This document shows positions 1 to 8,511 of a stretch of 57,361 nt of DNA, piece after piece. This DNA is from an uncultured Bacteroidota bacterium. Lineage in GTDB: Bacteria > Bacteroidota > Bacteroidia > Chitinophagales > Chitinophagaceae. The first letter of the stretch is position 1, and every line of letters begins with the position of its first letter. The notes below the pieces were generated by a model. The model had not been told where the DNA came from, did not search any database, and worked only from the letters and a program-made list of their open reading frames with translations. The stretch covers positions 1-57,361 of the forward strand of contig CAIVEW010000067.1 in the NCBI GenBank assembly GCA_903905065.1, written 5' to 3'. A program made the translations under genes and the position numbers.

Positions 1-2480
1 ATCACCGTAACAACCGTTGTTGTGTAACAAGTGTTGGTACCGGTATAAGTAACCGTAGCCGTACCCACAGACACGCCATACACTCGGCCGCTTGCAGTGA
101 TAGTAGCAGTGCCTACCGGGGCAACAGCCCATGTGCCGCCAGAAGTAGGATCAGACAGGAAGGTGACGCCTGTGACACCGCATACCGTAGTAGTACCCAA
201 TATCGACGATGGCAAAGCCTTTACAGTTACCGGCCACGTCCGCGCACAGCCTGTGGCAAGAGCGTAAGTAACTGTGCTGGTGCCCAAAGCTGCCCCTGTA
301 ACTCCTGTTACCGTTGCGCTGGAACCTGGCGTTAAGGTTACACCGGCGGTTGTTGTCCATGTACCGCCTGCCGTAAAGTCGCTCAGCGTGATGGATGCTC
401 CGTAACATACCGAAGATGAACCACCTATGCCTGAAGGATTAGGATTAACCGTTACAACCACTGATACGGGTACACCACCTATAGTGTAAGATATAGTTGC
501 AGTCGCTGCCACAGCGCCTGTTGCCGTAGCTGTCACAATACCCGAGGTACCTACAGTCGCAACCAATGTGTTGCTGCTATGCCACGTACCGCCTGGGTCG
601 GCATCAGTTAACGCGGAAGTTTGACCCTGGCATATATTCAATGTACCGGTTATGCCTGGTAAACCTGAACCGACAACAGTAACATTCAAAGTTGCCGTAA
701 GCGTACCGCAGCCGTTGCTCACTGTGTAGCTGAAAATCACCGTACCTGCTGCCACACCTGTTATAAGGCCGGTTCCCGAAACCGTTGCATTTGAGTTGCT
801 TGCTGACCATAGGCCGCCCGTCACGGTCTCAGATAAATGATCCGTAAGGCCTACCGTGAGAAACGTTGGTCCGGTGACCATACCCGCAGAGAACGCATTA
901 ACCGTAACCGCCGTGCTTGATATCGCAATGCCACACCCGTTTGTGACGGTATATGTGATGAACGATACGCCTCCCCCTACACCTGTTACATTACCGGATG
1001 CATCTACACTGCCAATAGCCGTGTTACTGCTGGTCCATACACCGCCTGCAGCGGCATCGGTCAGCGCTAATACAGAACCGGCACATATCGCACCGGTATT
1101 GCCGGAGATCGTGCCCGCAACCGGTAACGGATTAACAGTGAGCACAGCGGTAGCTACCGTTGTGCCGCAGCTGTTGGTTACCGTATATGATATGGTAGTT
1201 GTACCTGCAGAAAGGCCACGCACTACGCCTGCTGTACTCACTGTGCCAACAACAGGATTTGTGGAGCTCCACACGCCGCCCGGGGCTGCATCGCTCAAAG
1301 CAGTTGTCGACCCTGCACATACCGTACCGGCACCGGACAATGACCCTGCACCCGCGCTTGCGTTTACGGTCACTGTGGCTACCGCATAGCAGCCTGTACC
1401 ACCTGTTGCGTAAGTGATCGTTGCCGTTCCTGTGGCTACTCCAGTCACCGTGCCTGAAGATGAGTTTACCGAACCTATGGCGCTATTGCTGCTGCTCCAT
1501 GTTCCGGAAACTGTAGCATCACTGAGCACTATGGAACCGGGAAGGCAGATAAGCGCATTATTGGTAATCGCTGCGGGATGTGCGGTCACCGTAACCGTCG
1601 CAGTGGTTTTACAACCAGCAGCTATTGTATAAGTGATCGATGAAGTGCCAGGGTTGACACCTAAACAAGCTCCGGATGCGGAGATAGTAGCAACGGTAGT
1701 ATTGCCACTGGCCCACGACACTGTCGGGCCGATCGCATCTGATAAGAATGTTGTACTTCCCTGGCACACAGTAGTATTTCCCAGTATCGCAGTCGGCGAG
1801 TTATTTACCATGATATTGTATGTCCTGTAACATCCTGTGGTAAGGGCATAAGTAATGGCAGCCGTTCCGGCGGTGGTGCCGGTAACAGTGCCGGAGCTGC
1901 CAACGGTGACATTGCTGCTTGTCGCGCTCCACAGTCCGCCGGCAGTAAAGTCGCTCAAGGTAATAGATGACCCGCTGCACACTGAAGACGCACCACCTAT
2001 ACCCGATGGATTAGGGTTAACTGTAACTATAACCGTTGTGGGAATACCGCCCACTGTGTAGGATATTGTAGCAGTGGCAGACACAGAGCCTGTTGCAGTA
2101 GCCGATACAATACCCGATGTACCTACGGTTGCAACAAGCGTATTGCTGCTGTGCCATGTGCCGCCCGGTGTGGCGTCGGTCAACGCCGTAGTTGATCCCT
2201 GGCATAGACTCAATGTACCGGTTATACCGCCCACGCCTGATGGATTCACAGTGATCAGCAAGGTAGCCGATGCTGTGCAGCTGCCGCTGGTTACTGTATA
2301 TGAAATAGTAACTGTACCTGCTGTTACGCCATGTACAACACCGCCAGTAACTGTGGCGTTGCCATTGCTGGCGCTCCATGCGCCACTGCCGGTAGCATCA
2401 GTTAATGTGATATTTGCTCCCGCAGTCACTGACGATGGCCCGGAGATTATACCCGGATTTGCCACGTTTACCGTTATTGT
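1..2480 (-). repeat. array of at least eleven Ig-like repeats with a duplicated four-repeat block
   Basis: Units of about 225-250 bp encode a CxGSxxxLSDATxGGTW start, SSSNxxVATVGxSG in the middle and a TATITYTVTxxCG end. Repeats 1-4 (about 1570-2480) match repeats 8-11 (about 1-900) in order, at an offset near 1.57 kb. The best pair encodes CQGxTxALTDAxPGGTWHSS in both blocks. Confidence 0.75.
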
Positions 2481-4757
2481 AGTCGTTGCTGTATTGCTGC
2501 AGCCACTGGTCGTTCCCGTCACTGTATAGGAATTGACCCCTGCCGACGGGGTAAACGGAACGCCATTCGAGATACCTCCAGTCCAGCTATAAGAGGTTGC
2601 CCCCGTGCCATTCAGGGTAGCCATCGCGCCTGAACAGATCGATATCCCGCCACCGGTGGAACCAACTGTTGGCAGAGCGTTCACAGTAACCGCAGCTATG
2701 CCGGTATTGGAGCAACCATTAGCATCCGTTCCTGTTACCGTATAGGTGTTAATACCAACGGATGGCGTAAAGGCAACTCCGTTTGTGATACCTCCGGTCC
2801 AGCTATAAGAAGTTGCACCGGTGCCGCTAAGCGTAGCCATAGTACCTGAACATATTGCCGCACCACCACCCGTAGCACCTACCGTCGGTAATGCATTCAC
2901 GGTTATTGTAGTTGTAGCATTGTTGCTGCAGCCGTTGGTGGTTCCTATTACCGTATAAACATTGACGCCTACAACGGGAGTAAAAGGTATTCCATTTGTA
3001 ACCCCACCTGTCCAACTGTAAGAGGATGCACCTGTACCACCGAGAGTAGCTGTAGCTCCGGAGCAAATGCCAATATCTCCGCCCGCAATACCTACTATTG
3101 GTAATGCATCAACGGTTACTGTAGTTGTTGCTGTGTTAGAGCAGTCACTCGTAGTGCCTGTTACTGTGTAAGAGTGAACACCTGCAGAAGGAGTAAATGC
3201 CGATCCGTCTGTGATGCCGCCCGTCCAGCTGTAAGAAGTGGCACCGGTTCCGCTCAAAGTTGCAGAGGTCCCGGCACATATCTCTGATCCTCCCCCCGTA
3301 ATACCTACTGTGGGCAAAGCATTTGATGTCACGGTCGCGATAGCAGTATTGCTGCCACAGCTATTAGATCCCGTTACTGTATAAGTAGTGATGCCGGTGG
3401 CTGGTATGAATGATACACCATTAATAACTCCGCCTGTCCAGCTGTATGAGGTTGCACCGGTGCCTATAAGCATTGCCGGATCACCCGCGCACGTTACGGT
3501 TGAACCAGTAAACCCAACGGAAGGAAGGCCATTTACAGTTACTACATTCGTAGTGGTGGTTTCCGAACCAATGGTCACGAGTGATGTATAGCTCCCGGGA
3601 GCCGTTGCCGTTATTGTGTGACTTATAGTCGCTGCAAATTGCTGGATTCGGTGATTAAACTGGTCAGCGGTAATAATAGTACTGCTGGCATCCACGTAAA
3701 CAGATGTAGGATAGCTCAGCTGATTAGCTCCCAGGCCTGAACTACCTGTGCCGGCTACCGTCGTTCCTGATGTCGCACCGGCAAACCACATCTGGATACG
3801 GTGATTTTGTCGATCGGCTACAAATACGTTGCCGCTGCCATCCACATATACGCCCGTCGGGCTATTTAAATGCGCTGCATCACTGCCGGAGATCCCACTT
3901 ATTCCTGCCACTGTCGTCCCTGTCGATGCGCCCGCCGCCCACTTCTGGATGCGGTGATTGCCCTGGTCGGCTATATACAAATTGCCACTGGCATCCAGGT
4001 ATATACCATAAGGATTAGATAATTGGTTTGCCCCGCTGCCAGCGCTGCCAGTGCCAGCCACCGTAACGCCTGAGCTGGCGCCTGGTGCCCACTTCTGGAT
4101 ACGGTTATTGCCCGCGTCTGCCACATATATATTACCGTCCATATCCACATACACACCTGCGGGAAATTTAAACTGGGATGCGCCCGTCCCGTAAGCACCG
4201 CCTGCTACTGTGGTGCCTGAACTGGCGCCGGGAGCCCATTTCTGGATACGGTTATTATTATAATCCGCGACATATACATTGTTGCTGCCATCCACATATA
4301 CTGAATACGGGGTATTAAGATGGCTTGCATCACTGCCAGATACGCCGCTGCTCGCCCCGGCTACAGTTACGCCAGATGTCGCGCCCGGCGACCATTTCTG
4401 CACACGCGAATTGCTTGCATCGGCGATATACAAATTACCGGTCGCATCAAACGTTGCCCAGCCAGGGTAAAATAACTGAGATGCCCCTTGTCCATATACA
4501 CCACTGCTTGATCCTGCTATTGTGGTTGCCGATGCCGATATCGTCGGTGTTATCGTGCTTACACCCACTCCATCTAATTGCCACACAATCTCCGATGGCT
4601 CGGTTACACTGGATTCCGATAGTGTATTACCTGTAAAACCAACAACGCCATAGGGGCTGGAAAGCGTTTGTGCATTTGTTGTTCCAGCTATCATCAGCGA
4701 TAAGAGCGTTAATGCATTAATTACTTTGTTTCTGAAGGTGTAGTTTGTTTTCGACAT
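1..4757 (-). CDS. giant secreted repeat protein (NHL, PKD-like and Ig-like repeats), partial at left edge
   Basis: The minus-strand frame starting at the ATG at 4757 was translated from the start codon through about 1585 codons without a stop and leaves the window at base 1, so the C-terminus is missing. Residues 1-30 are a signal peptide (basic start, hydrophobic core, TTNAQ cleavage region). About residues 75-380 hold six NHL-type repeats, each with a variant of GVYVDxxGNxYVAD, NHRIQKW and TTVAG, expected to form a beta-propeller. About residues 395-755 hold five PKD-like repeats of ~70 residues with GTGATSYSWTGG. The rest is at least eleven Ig-like repeats of ~75-85 residues with ITLTDATPGGTWSSSN and TYTVTNGCG signatures. 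Such proteins in Bacteroidota are surface or secreted adhesion/matrix proteins; a T9SS sorting domain would be expected in the missing C-terminus (inference). Apparent plus-strand ORFs here are antisense shadows. Confidence 0.9.
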   Translation of the reverse strand, partial: MSKTNYTFRNKVINALTLLSLMIAGTTNAQTLSSPYGVVGFTGNTLSESSVTEPSEIVWQLDGVGVSTITPTISASATTIAGSSSGVYGQGASQLFYPGWATFDATGNLYIADASNSRVQKWSPGATSGVTVAGASSGVSGSDASHLNTPYSVYVDGSNNVYVADYNNNRIQKWAPGASSGTTVAGGAYGTGASQFKFPAGVYVDMDGNIYVADAGNNRIQKWAPGASSGVTVAGTGSAGSGANQLSNPYGIYLDASGNLYIADQGNHRIQKWAAGASTGTTVAGISGISGSDAAHLNSPTGVYVDGSGNVFVADRQNHRIQMWFAGATSGTTVAGTGSSGLGANQLSYPTSVYVDASSTIITADQFNHRIQQFAATISHTITATAPGSYTSLVTIGSETTTTNVVTVNGLPSVGFTGSTVTCAGDPAMLIGTGATSYSWTGGVINGVSFIPATGITTYTVTGSNSCGSNTAIATVTSNALPTVGITGGGSEICAGTSATLSGTGATSYSWTGGITDGSAFTPSAGVHSYTVTGTTSDCSNTATTTVTVDALPIVGIAGGDIGICSGATATLGGTGASSYSWTGGVTNGIPFTPVVGVNVYTVIGTTNGCSNNATTTITVNALPTVGATGGGAAICSGTMATLSGTGATSYSWTGGITNGVAFTPSVGINTYTVTGTDANGCSNTGIAAVTVNALPTVGSTGGGISICSGAMATLNGTGATSYSWTGGISNGVPFTPSAGVNSYTVTGTTSGCSNTATTTITVNVANPGIISGPSSVTAGANITLTDATGSGAWSASNGNATVTGGVVHGVTAGTVTISYTVTSGSCTASATLLITVNPSGVGGITGTLSLCQGSTTALTDATPGGTWHSSNTLVATVGTSGIVSATATGSVSATATISYTVGGIPTTVIVTVNPNPSGIGGASSVCSGSSITLSDFTAGGLWSATSSNVTVGSSGTVTGTTAGTAAITYALTTGCYRTYNIMVNNSPTAILGNTTVCQGSTTFLSDAIGPTVSWASGNTTVATISASGACLGVNPGTSSITYTIAAGCKTTATVTVTAHPAAITNNALICLPGSIVLSDATVSGTWSSSNSAIGSVNSSSGTVTGVATGTATITYATGGTGCYAVATVTVNASAGAGSLSGAGTVCAGSTTALSDAAPGGVWSSTNPVVGTVSTAGVVRGLSAGTTTISYTVTNSCGTTVATAVLTVNPLPVAGTISGNTGAICAGSVLALTDAAAGGVWTSSNTAIGSVDASGNVTGVGGGVSFITYTVTNGCGIAISSTAVTVNAFSAGMVTGPTFLTVGLTDHLSETVTGGLWSASNSNATVSGTGLITGVAAGTVIFSYTVSNGCGTLTATLNVTVVGSGLPGITGTLNICQGQTSALTDADPGGTWHSSNTLVATVGTSGIVTATATGAVAATATISYTIGGVPVSVVVTVNPNPSGIGGSSSVCYGASITLSDFTAGGTWTTTAGVTLTPGSSATVTGVTGAALGTSTVTYALATGCARTWPVTVKALPSSILGTTTVCGVTGVTFLSDPTSGGTWAVAPVGTATITASGRVYGVSVGTATVTYTGTNTCYTTTVVTV
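2480..3565 (-). repeat. five PKD-like repeats within the giant repeat gene
   Basis: Five consecutive units of roughly 207-220 bp encode ALPTVGxTGGG, ICSGxxATLxGTGA, TSYSWTGGITNG, FTPSxGVxxYTVTGT and CSNTATTTVTVN. Copies 2-5 are nearly superimposable, suggesting recent expansion or gene conversion. The family is the PKD-like/HYR-like linker repeat common in Bacteroidota secreted proteins (family knowledge). Confidence 0.8.
3640..4520 (-). repeat. six NHL-type repeats within the giant repeat gene
   Basis: Six coding repeats of about 140-150 bp lie back to back. Each encodes a variant of YxGVYVDGSGNVYVAD, then NNRIQKWAPGAS and a G(T/V)TVAG linker. The linkers alternate between a GSSGxGANQL type and a GISGSDAxHLN type. 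The last copy diverges (TIITAD, HRIQQF) just before the PKD-like region. Confidence 0.85.
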
Positions 4758-5627
4758 AATGTTTTATTTGAGTTTGAAGATTTGCTAGTCTTTTCCAAAT
4801 GATACCGCGCGGGTGGTAACCTATGATGCCGCTCCCTGTAGTTCTCAGGAACAGGAACAGTGTATTTTAGTTTATTCGCCCCCAACAGCCAATTTATAAA
4901 ATGCCAATACTAAAAAAAAGAGTTTTTTTTTCAAATTAAAAAACTACAAATAATCTAATAATAACAATTGGACGCATGCGTTGGTCTACCGTTGTTCGAG
5001 ATTCAGCGACGCGCATCGGGGTGAGTATATAAACCGGTCTCCGACAGGCTGCAGTAGCACCACAGCCCGATGCGACATATACCGCTCTCAATCCCAAACC
5101 CTTATCTCCAAAATATTTTACATCATATCCCGCCAGTAGCGCATGATATACCGCATACGACACATCATAAAACTTCAATTTTTCCACTTCATTTTTCTGC
5201 GCGAGCTTTGTGCCAAAAAAGAAAAAAATCCGCATCGTTTATATGGAGGATCTAAGACCTGGCATCAGACTGTATATTCGGTCAGGTTGATCACAATAAT
5301 CAAAAAAATCACAATTCAGACAAAATGCCCACATGGGGTACTGTGGGGCATAAAATGCCCGGCATCCGTATACCATTGGGGAGGGAATCCTACTCTGTTA
5401 GAGCATTCTGAAAATTCGATAATCCTGAAAATTCTGATTCAGACAGATGCCCCACCCCCTACACCCCACATGGGGCGCAGCCTGCAGTGAGCTTGCCGAA
5501 GTGGGACATGGCATTATACGTAATCAATTATAGATCAGTAATATAAGGGCACCCGACGCCCCATATAAGCACCGAAAAAATATCGCAATAAATGCGACAT
5601 TCGCTTGAAGGCTATGGACAATAATAA
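4758..5627. other. gene-poor stretch upstream of the giant repeat gene
   Basis: About 870 bp without a convincing gene. The first ~200 bp should hold the leader and promoter of the minus-strand repeat gene. I could not identify a clean TAnnTTTG there, although the A+T-rich tract at about 4905-4970 is suitable. A minus-strand ORF of 99 codons (4936-5235) exists but has no recognisable family, signal or ribosome site and I do not call it. The stretch also holds an inverted repeat at 5012-5074 and GGGGCAT/ATGCCCC-rich imperfect hairpins at about 5324-5352 and 5447-5476. Confidence 0.5.
5012..5074. repeat. 9-bp inverted repeat enclosing a 45-bp loop
   Basis: CGCATCGGG at 5012-5020 pairs exactly with CCCGATGCG at 5066-5074. 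The loop itself contains further GC-rich self-complementary stretches (ACCGGTCTCC, GACAGGCTGC). It lies in the gene-poor stretch. It could be a structured RNA, a remnant of a mobile element or chance. Confidence 0.4.
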
Positions 5628-5653
5628 AGCCTGCTCGTAAAAACGAACAGGCT
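5628..5653 (-). terminator. intrinsic terminator of topA
   Basis: Arms at 5628-5638 (AGCCTGCTCGT) and 5643-5653 (ACGAACAGGCT) are complementary apart from one G-U pair. On the minus strand the stem is followed by TTTATTATTG. It begins 30 bp after the topA stop, as expected for a factor-independent terminator. Confidence 0.8.
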
Positions 5654-5682
5654 CAATTAAAATAAACTGAATATTTACAAAA

Positions 5683-8040
5683 CTATTTCTTCGCCTTAAA
5701 CTTTCCCCTTGCCGATTTTTTAGGTGGGTTGGCTTTACCCTCCTCTATTATGGCTTTTACTTCTTCTATAGTAAGTGCCTCGGGTTTTTCAGACTTCTCC
5801 TTCGGTATCTTGAAGTTGCGCAGGCCCTGCTTTATATATGGTCCGTATGGGCCCTTCAGTATCCTGATCTTTTCCTTTTCAAACACCTTTATTTCGCTCT
5901 CGGCCTTGGCTTTCCTTTTTTCCTCTATCAGTGGCGCCACTTCATCAAGCCCCACGGTATAAGGGTCCATCTCCTTCTTCAGCGAGTAGAACAGGCCGGC
6001 ATGCTGCGCATATGGCCCGAAGCGGCCTATATTCACAGTCACATCCTCACCTTCAAACTGGCCCAGGTTGCGGGGCAGCCTGAAAAGTTCCAGCGCCTCT
6101 TCAAGTGTAATGGTCTCAATACTTTGGTTAGTGCGCAGCTTTGCAAACCTTGGTTTTTCTTCTGTCTCCGCATTTTCCGAAACACCTATCTGCACCATTG
6201 GTCCGAAGCGCCCCAGGCGCGCAACCACCGGCTTACCACTTGTAGGGTCCACACCTAGCTCACGCTCACCCTTGGCACGGCTGGCAGTCTCTATAGTATG
6301 CTCCACGGTCTCATGAAAAGGCAGGTAGAAGTCATCGATCATCTTGTTCCAGAGCTGCTTGCCTTCTGCTATGTTGTCAAACTGCGCTTCTATCTTCGCC
6401 GTAAAGTCATAGTCCATTACCTTCTCGAAGTGCTCACGCAGGAAGTCATTGACCACCATGCCCAGGTCGGTAGGAAACAGCTTGTTCTTCTCTGCACCGT
6501 AGTTTTCACTGTCGGTCAGCTTTTCTATCTTATCGCTTTTCAGCGTCAGCACCTGGAAATTGCGCTTTACGCCTTCTTTCTCCCGCTTTTCCACATAACC
6601 CCTGGCTTGTATGGTACTGATAGTAGGCGCGTAAGTAGACGGACGGCCAATACCCAGCTCCTCCAGCTTCTTTACCAGCGATGCCTCGGTATATCTTGGC
6701 GCCGGCCTGGAGAATCGCTCTGTGGCTACCATGCGCTGCAAATCCAGCACCTGGCCGGCAGCGAGCGGCGGCAACATACCTGCGTTCTCGTCTTCTCCGT
6801 CTTCGTCATCATGCCCTTCGCTATATACCTTCAGGAACCCATCAAACCGCATTACCTCACCGGTTGCGGTCAGCGCGTCGGCCTGGGTGGAAACACTTAT
6901 TTTAGCGATCGTCCTTTCCAGTTGAGCATCCGCCATCTGGCAGGCCATGGTACGCTTCCATATAAGCTCATAAAGGCGGGTCGTGTCGGCGTCACCTGCT
7001 GTCGTAGCAGTCATGTCGGTAGGGCGTATAGCCTCATGCGCCTCTTGCGCAGAGTCGCTCTTGGTCTTGAATATGCGCTGCTGGTGGTACCGCTCCCCAT
7101 ACTGGGCAATGATCGCTGCGCGCGCACCGTCAATAGCAGTGTCGGAAAGGTTCACCGAGTCAGTACGCATATAGGTAATGTGTCCATTTTCATATAGCTT
7201 CTGGGCAAGCAGCATCGTTTTAGATACCGAATAGCCGAGCTTGCGGCTGGCTTCCTGCTGTAAGGTAGAGGTGGTAAATGGTGCAGAGGGTGACTTCTTG
7301 CCGGGTTTCACCTGCACATCTTTAACTGTATAGGTGGCCCCTATGCACTTTTCGAGATAGCTTTCAGCACCAGCCGCATCATTGAGTTTATCGGGACCCT
7401 CTGCCTTGAATATTACCTTTTTCTTGTTTATATCGTCCGCCCCAAAGAACGCTTCTACCTTGAAGCTGCTGTTCACTTTAAAACGGTTAATGTCCCGCTC
7501 GCGCTCCACGATCAGCCGCACAGAAACAGACTGCACTCTGCCCGCGGATAGATTATTGCGCATGCTCATTTTGCGCCACAGGACGGGCGACAATTCAAAA
7601 CCTACTATGCGATCCAGTATACGGCGGGCTTGCTGGGCGTTAACCAGGTCCATATTTACAAAGCGAGGATGCGCCACAGCAGCCTCTATGGCAGGCTTGG
7701 TGATCTCATGAAACACGATCCGCTTGGTTGTATAGGGGTCCAGTCCCAGCACCTCACACAAATGCCATGATATAGCCTCTCCCTCGCGGTCCTCATCCGT
7801 TGCCAGCCATACGTCATCAGACTTCTTAGCGATCGCCTTCAGTTCTTTGACCACCTTTTGCTTATCTTCAGATACTATGTATTTGGGTTTGTATCCATTC
7901 TTAATATCAATACCCATATCTTCCTTCTCAAGATCACGTATGTGGCCGTAACACGACTTCACCTCAAAGTCACTACCCAATATCTTTTCAATGGTCTTTG
8001 CCTTCGCAGGCGACTCCACAATCAACAAATGTTTTGCCAT
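5683..8040 (-). CDS. topA: DNA topoisomerase I
   Basis: A type IA topoisomerase of 785 residues that relaxes negatively supercoiled DNA. The Toprim domain is at the N-terminus (LLIVESPAKAKTIEKIL at 5-21, TDEDREGEAISWH at 81-93). The active-site tyrosine is about Y290 in ITYMRTDS. Toward the end are topoisomerase C-terminal repeats with GRFGPMVQIG, GRFGPYAQH and GPYGPYIKQG. No Cys4 zinc fingers are visible, as is usual in Bacteroidota enzymes, and the tail is Lys-rich. The gene is monocistronic, with a hairpin terminator just downstream. Antisense ORFs over this region (for example about 6298-7197) are shadows. Confidence 0.97.
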   Translation of the reverse strand: MAKHLLIVESPAKAKTIEKILGSDFEVKSCYGHIRDLEKEDMGIDIKNGYKPKYIVSEDKQKVVKELKAIAKKSDDVWLATDEDREGEAISWHLCEVLGLDPYTTKRIVFHEITKPAIEAAVAHPRFVNMDLVNAQQARRILDRIVGFELSPVLWRKMSMRNNLSAGRVQSVSVRLIVERERDINRFKVNSSFKVEAFFGADDINKKKVIFKAEGPDKLNDAAGAESYLEKCIGATYTVKDVQVKPGKKSPSAPFTTSTLQQEASRKLGYSVSKTMLLAQKLYENGHITYMRTDSVNLSDTAIDGARAAIIAQYGERYHQQRIFKTKSDSAQEAHEAIRPTDMTATTAGDADTTRLYELIWKRTMACQMADAQLERTIAKISVSTQADALTATGEVMRFDGFLKVYSEGHDDEDGEDENAGMLPPLAAGQVLDLQRMVATERFSRPAPRYTEASLVKKLEELGIGRPSTYAPTISTIQARGYVEKREKEGVKRNFQVLTLKSDKIEKLTDSENYGAEKNKLFPTDLGMVVNDFLREHFEKVMDYDFTAKIEAQFDNIAEGKQLWNKMIDDFYLPFHETVEHTIETASRAKGERELGVDPTSGKPVVARLGRFGPMVQIGVSENAETEEKPRFAKLRTNQSIETITLEEALELFRLPRNLGQFEGEDVTVNIGRFGPYAQHAGLFYSLKKEMDPYTVGLDEVAPLIEEKRKAKAESEIKVFEKEKIRILKGPYGPYIKQGLRNFKIPKEKSEKPEALTIEEVKAIIEEGKANPPKKSARGKFKAKK

Positions 8041-8460
8041 TCCTAATAAAAAATAAAAACTTAAAAATAAAAACTTAAAAAGCGCACGGTTTCCACTCTA
8101 CAATTTCTCACTTATTTACCCGCCGAAGCTCTTTTGGCCAGGGAGGGAGACTTATTTACCCACCACCGCTTTTTAGTAGCGAAGTAGGGCGACTTAGACT
8201 AAGGACTTTTTCTAAGCGTGTGCAATAATAGAATATTGTTTCCACAAAGAAAAAAGGACAACAAAAATCGTTGCCCCTTTAACTAAAAATTTAGTGAAAA
8301 CATTAATGTGACTGCTGATTCGGTCAATTCTGTACCGATAATATCCCGCCACCAATATCTGATGCTTTAAAAACACAATCATCAAACACCGCAAAAGTGA
8401 ACCTATTAGCTTTCCAAGGGGCCGTGGTAATTATCCAGTTCTTTCTCGTATCCAAAAACA
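8041..8460. other. intergenic region between topA and a T9SS cargo gene
   Basis: About 420 bp that must include the topA promoter. Directly upstream of topA is a short direct repeat of AAAAATAAAAACTT (about 8046-8076). At about 8110-8205 there are two copies of a CTTATTTACCC(G/A)CC motif separated by about 45 bp, with GCTCTTTTGGCC and GCTTTTTAGTAGC between and after them. A 60-codon minus-strand ORF at 8212-8394 has no family resemblance and is probably chance. Confidence 0.5.
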
Positions 8461-8487
8461 AGAAGGGACAGCCACGCTGCCCCTTCT
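8461..8487 (-). terminator. intrinsic terminator of the T9SS cargo gene
   Basis: AGAAGGGACAG (8461-8471) pairs with CTGCCCCTTCT (8477-8487) with one G-U pair and a 5-nt loop. On the minus strand it is followed by TGTTTTTGG. It lies 25 bp after the stop codon at 8512. Confidence 0.8.
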
Positions 8488-8511
8488 GTTATTAAGCATT
8501 CTAAATAATAA

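Noticed and set aside
856-2529. Plus-strand ORFs over the repeat gene (for example 856-1389 and 2074-2529)
   Set aside because: They are antisense to a frame open for 1585 codons with clear domains; their Val/Pro/Thr-rich translations are shadows of the repeats.
1-3600. Regularly spaced repeats that could suggest a CRISPR array
   Set aside because: The repeats are 205-250 bp coding units that keep one open minus-strand frame and encode PKD-like and Ig-like domains; spacing and sequence do not fit CRISPR.
4936-5235. 99-codon minus-strand ORF in the gene-poor stretch
   Set aside because: No family, signal or ribosome-binding evidence and poor amino-acid composition; mentioned only as part of the stretch.
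6298-7197. 299-codon plus-strand ORF
   Set aside because: Lies wholly antisense within topA, whose motifs are unambiguous.
8212-8394. 60-codon minus-strand ORF upstream of topA
   Set aside because: Composition and lack of similarity fit a chance ORF in A+T-rich intergenic DNA.
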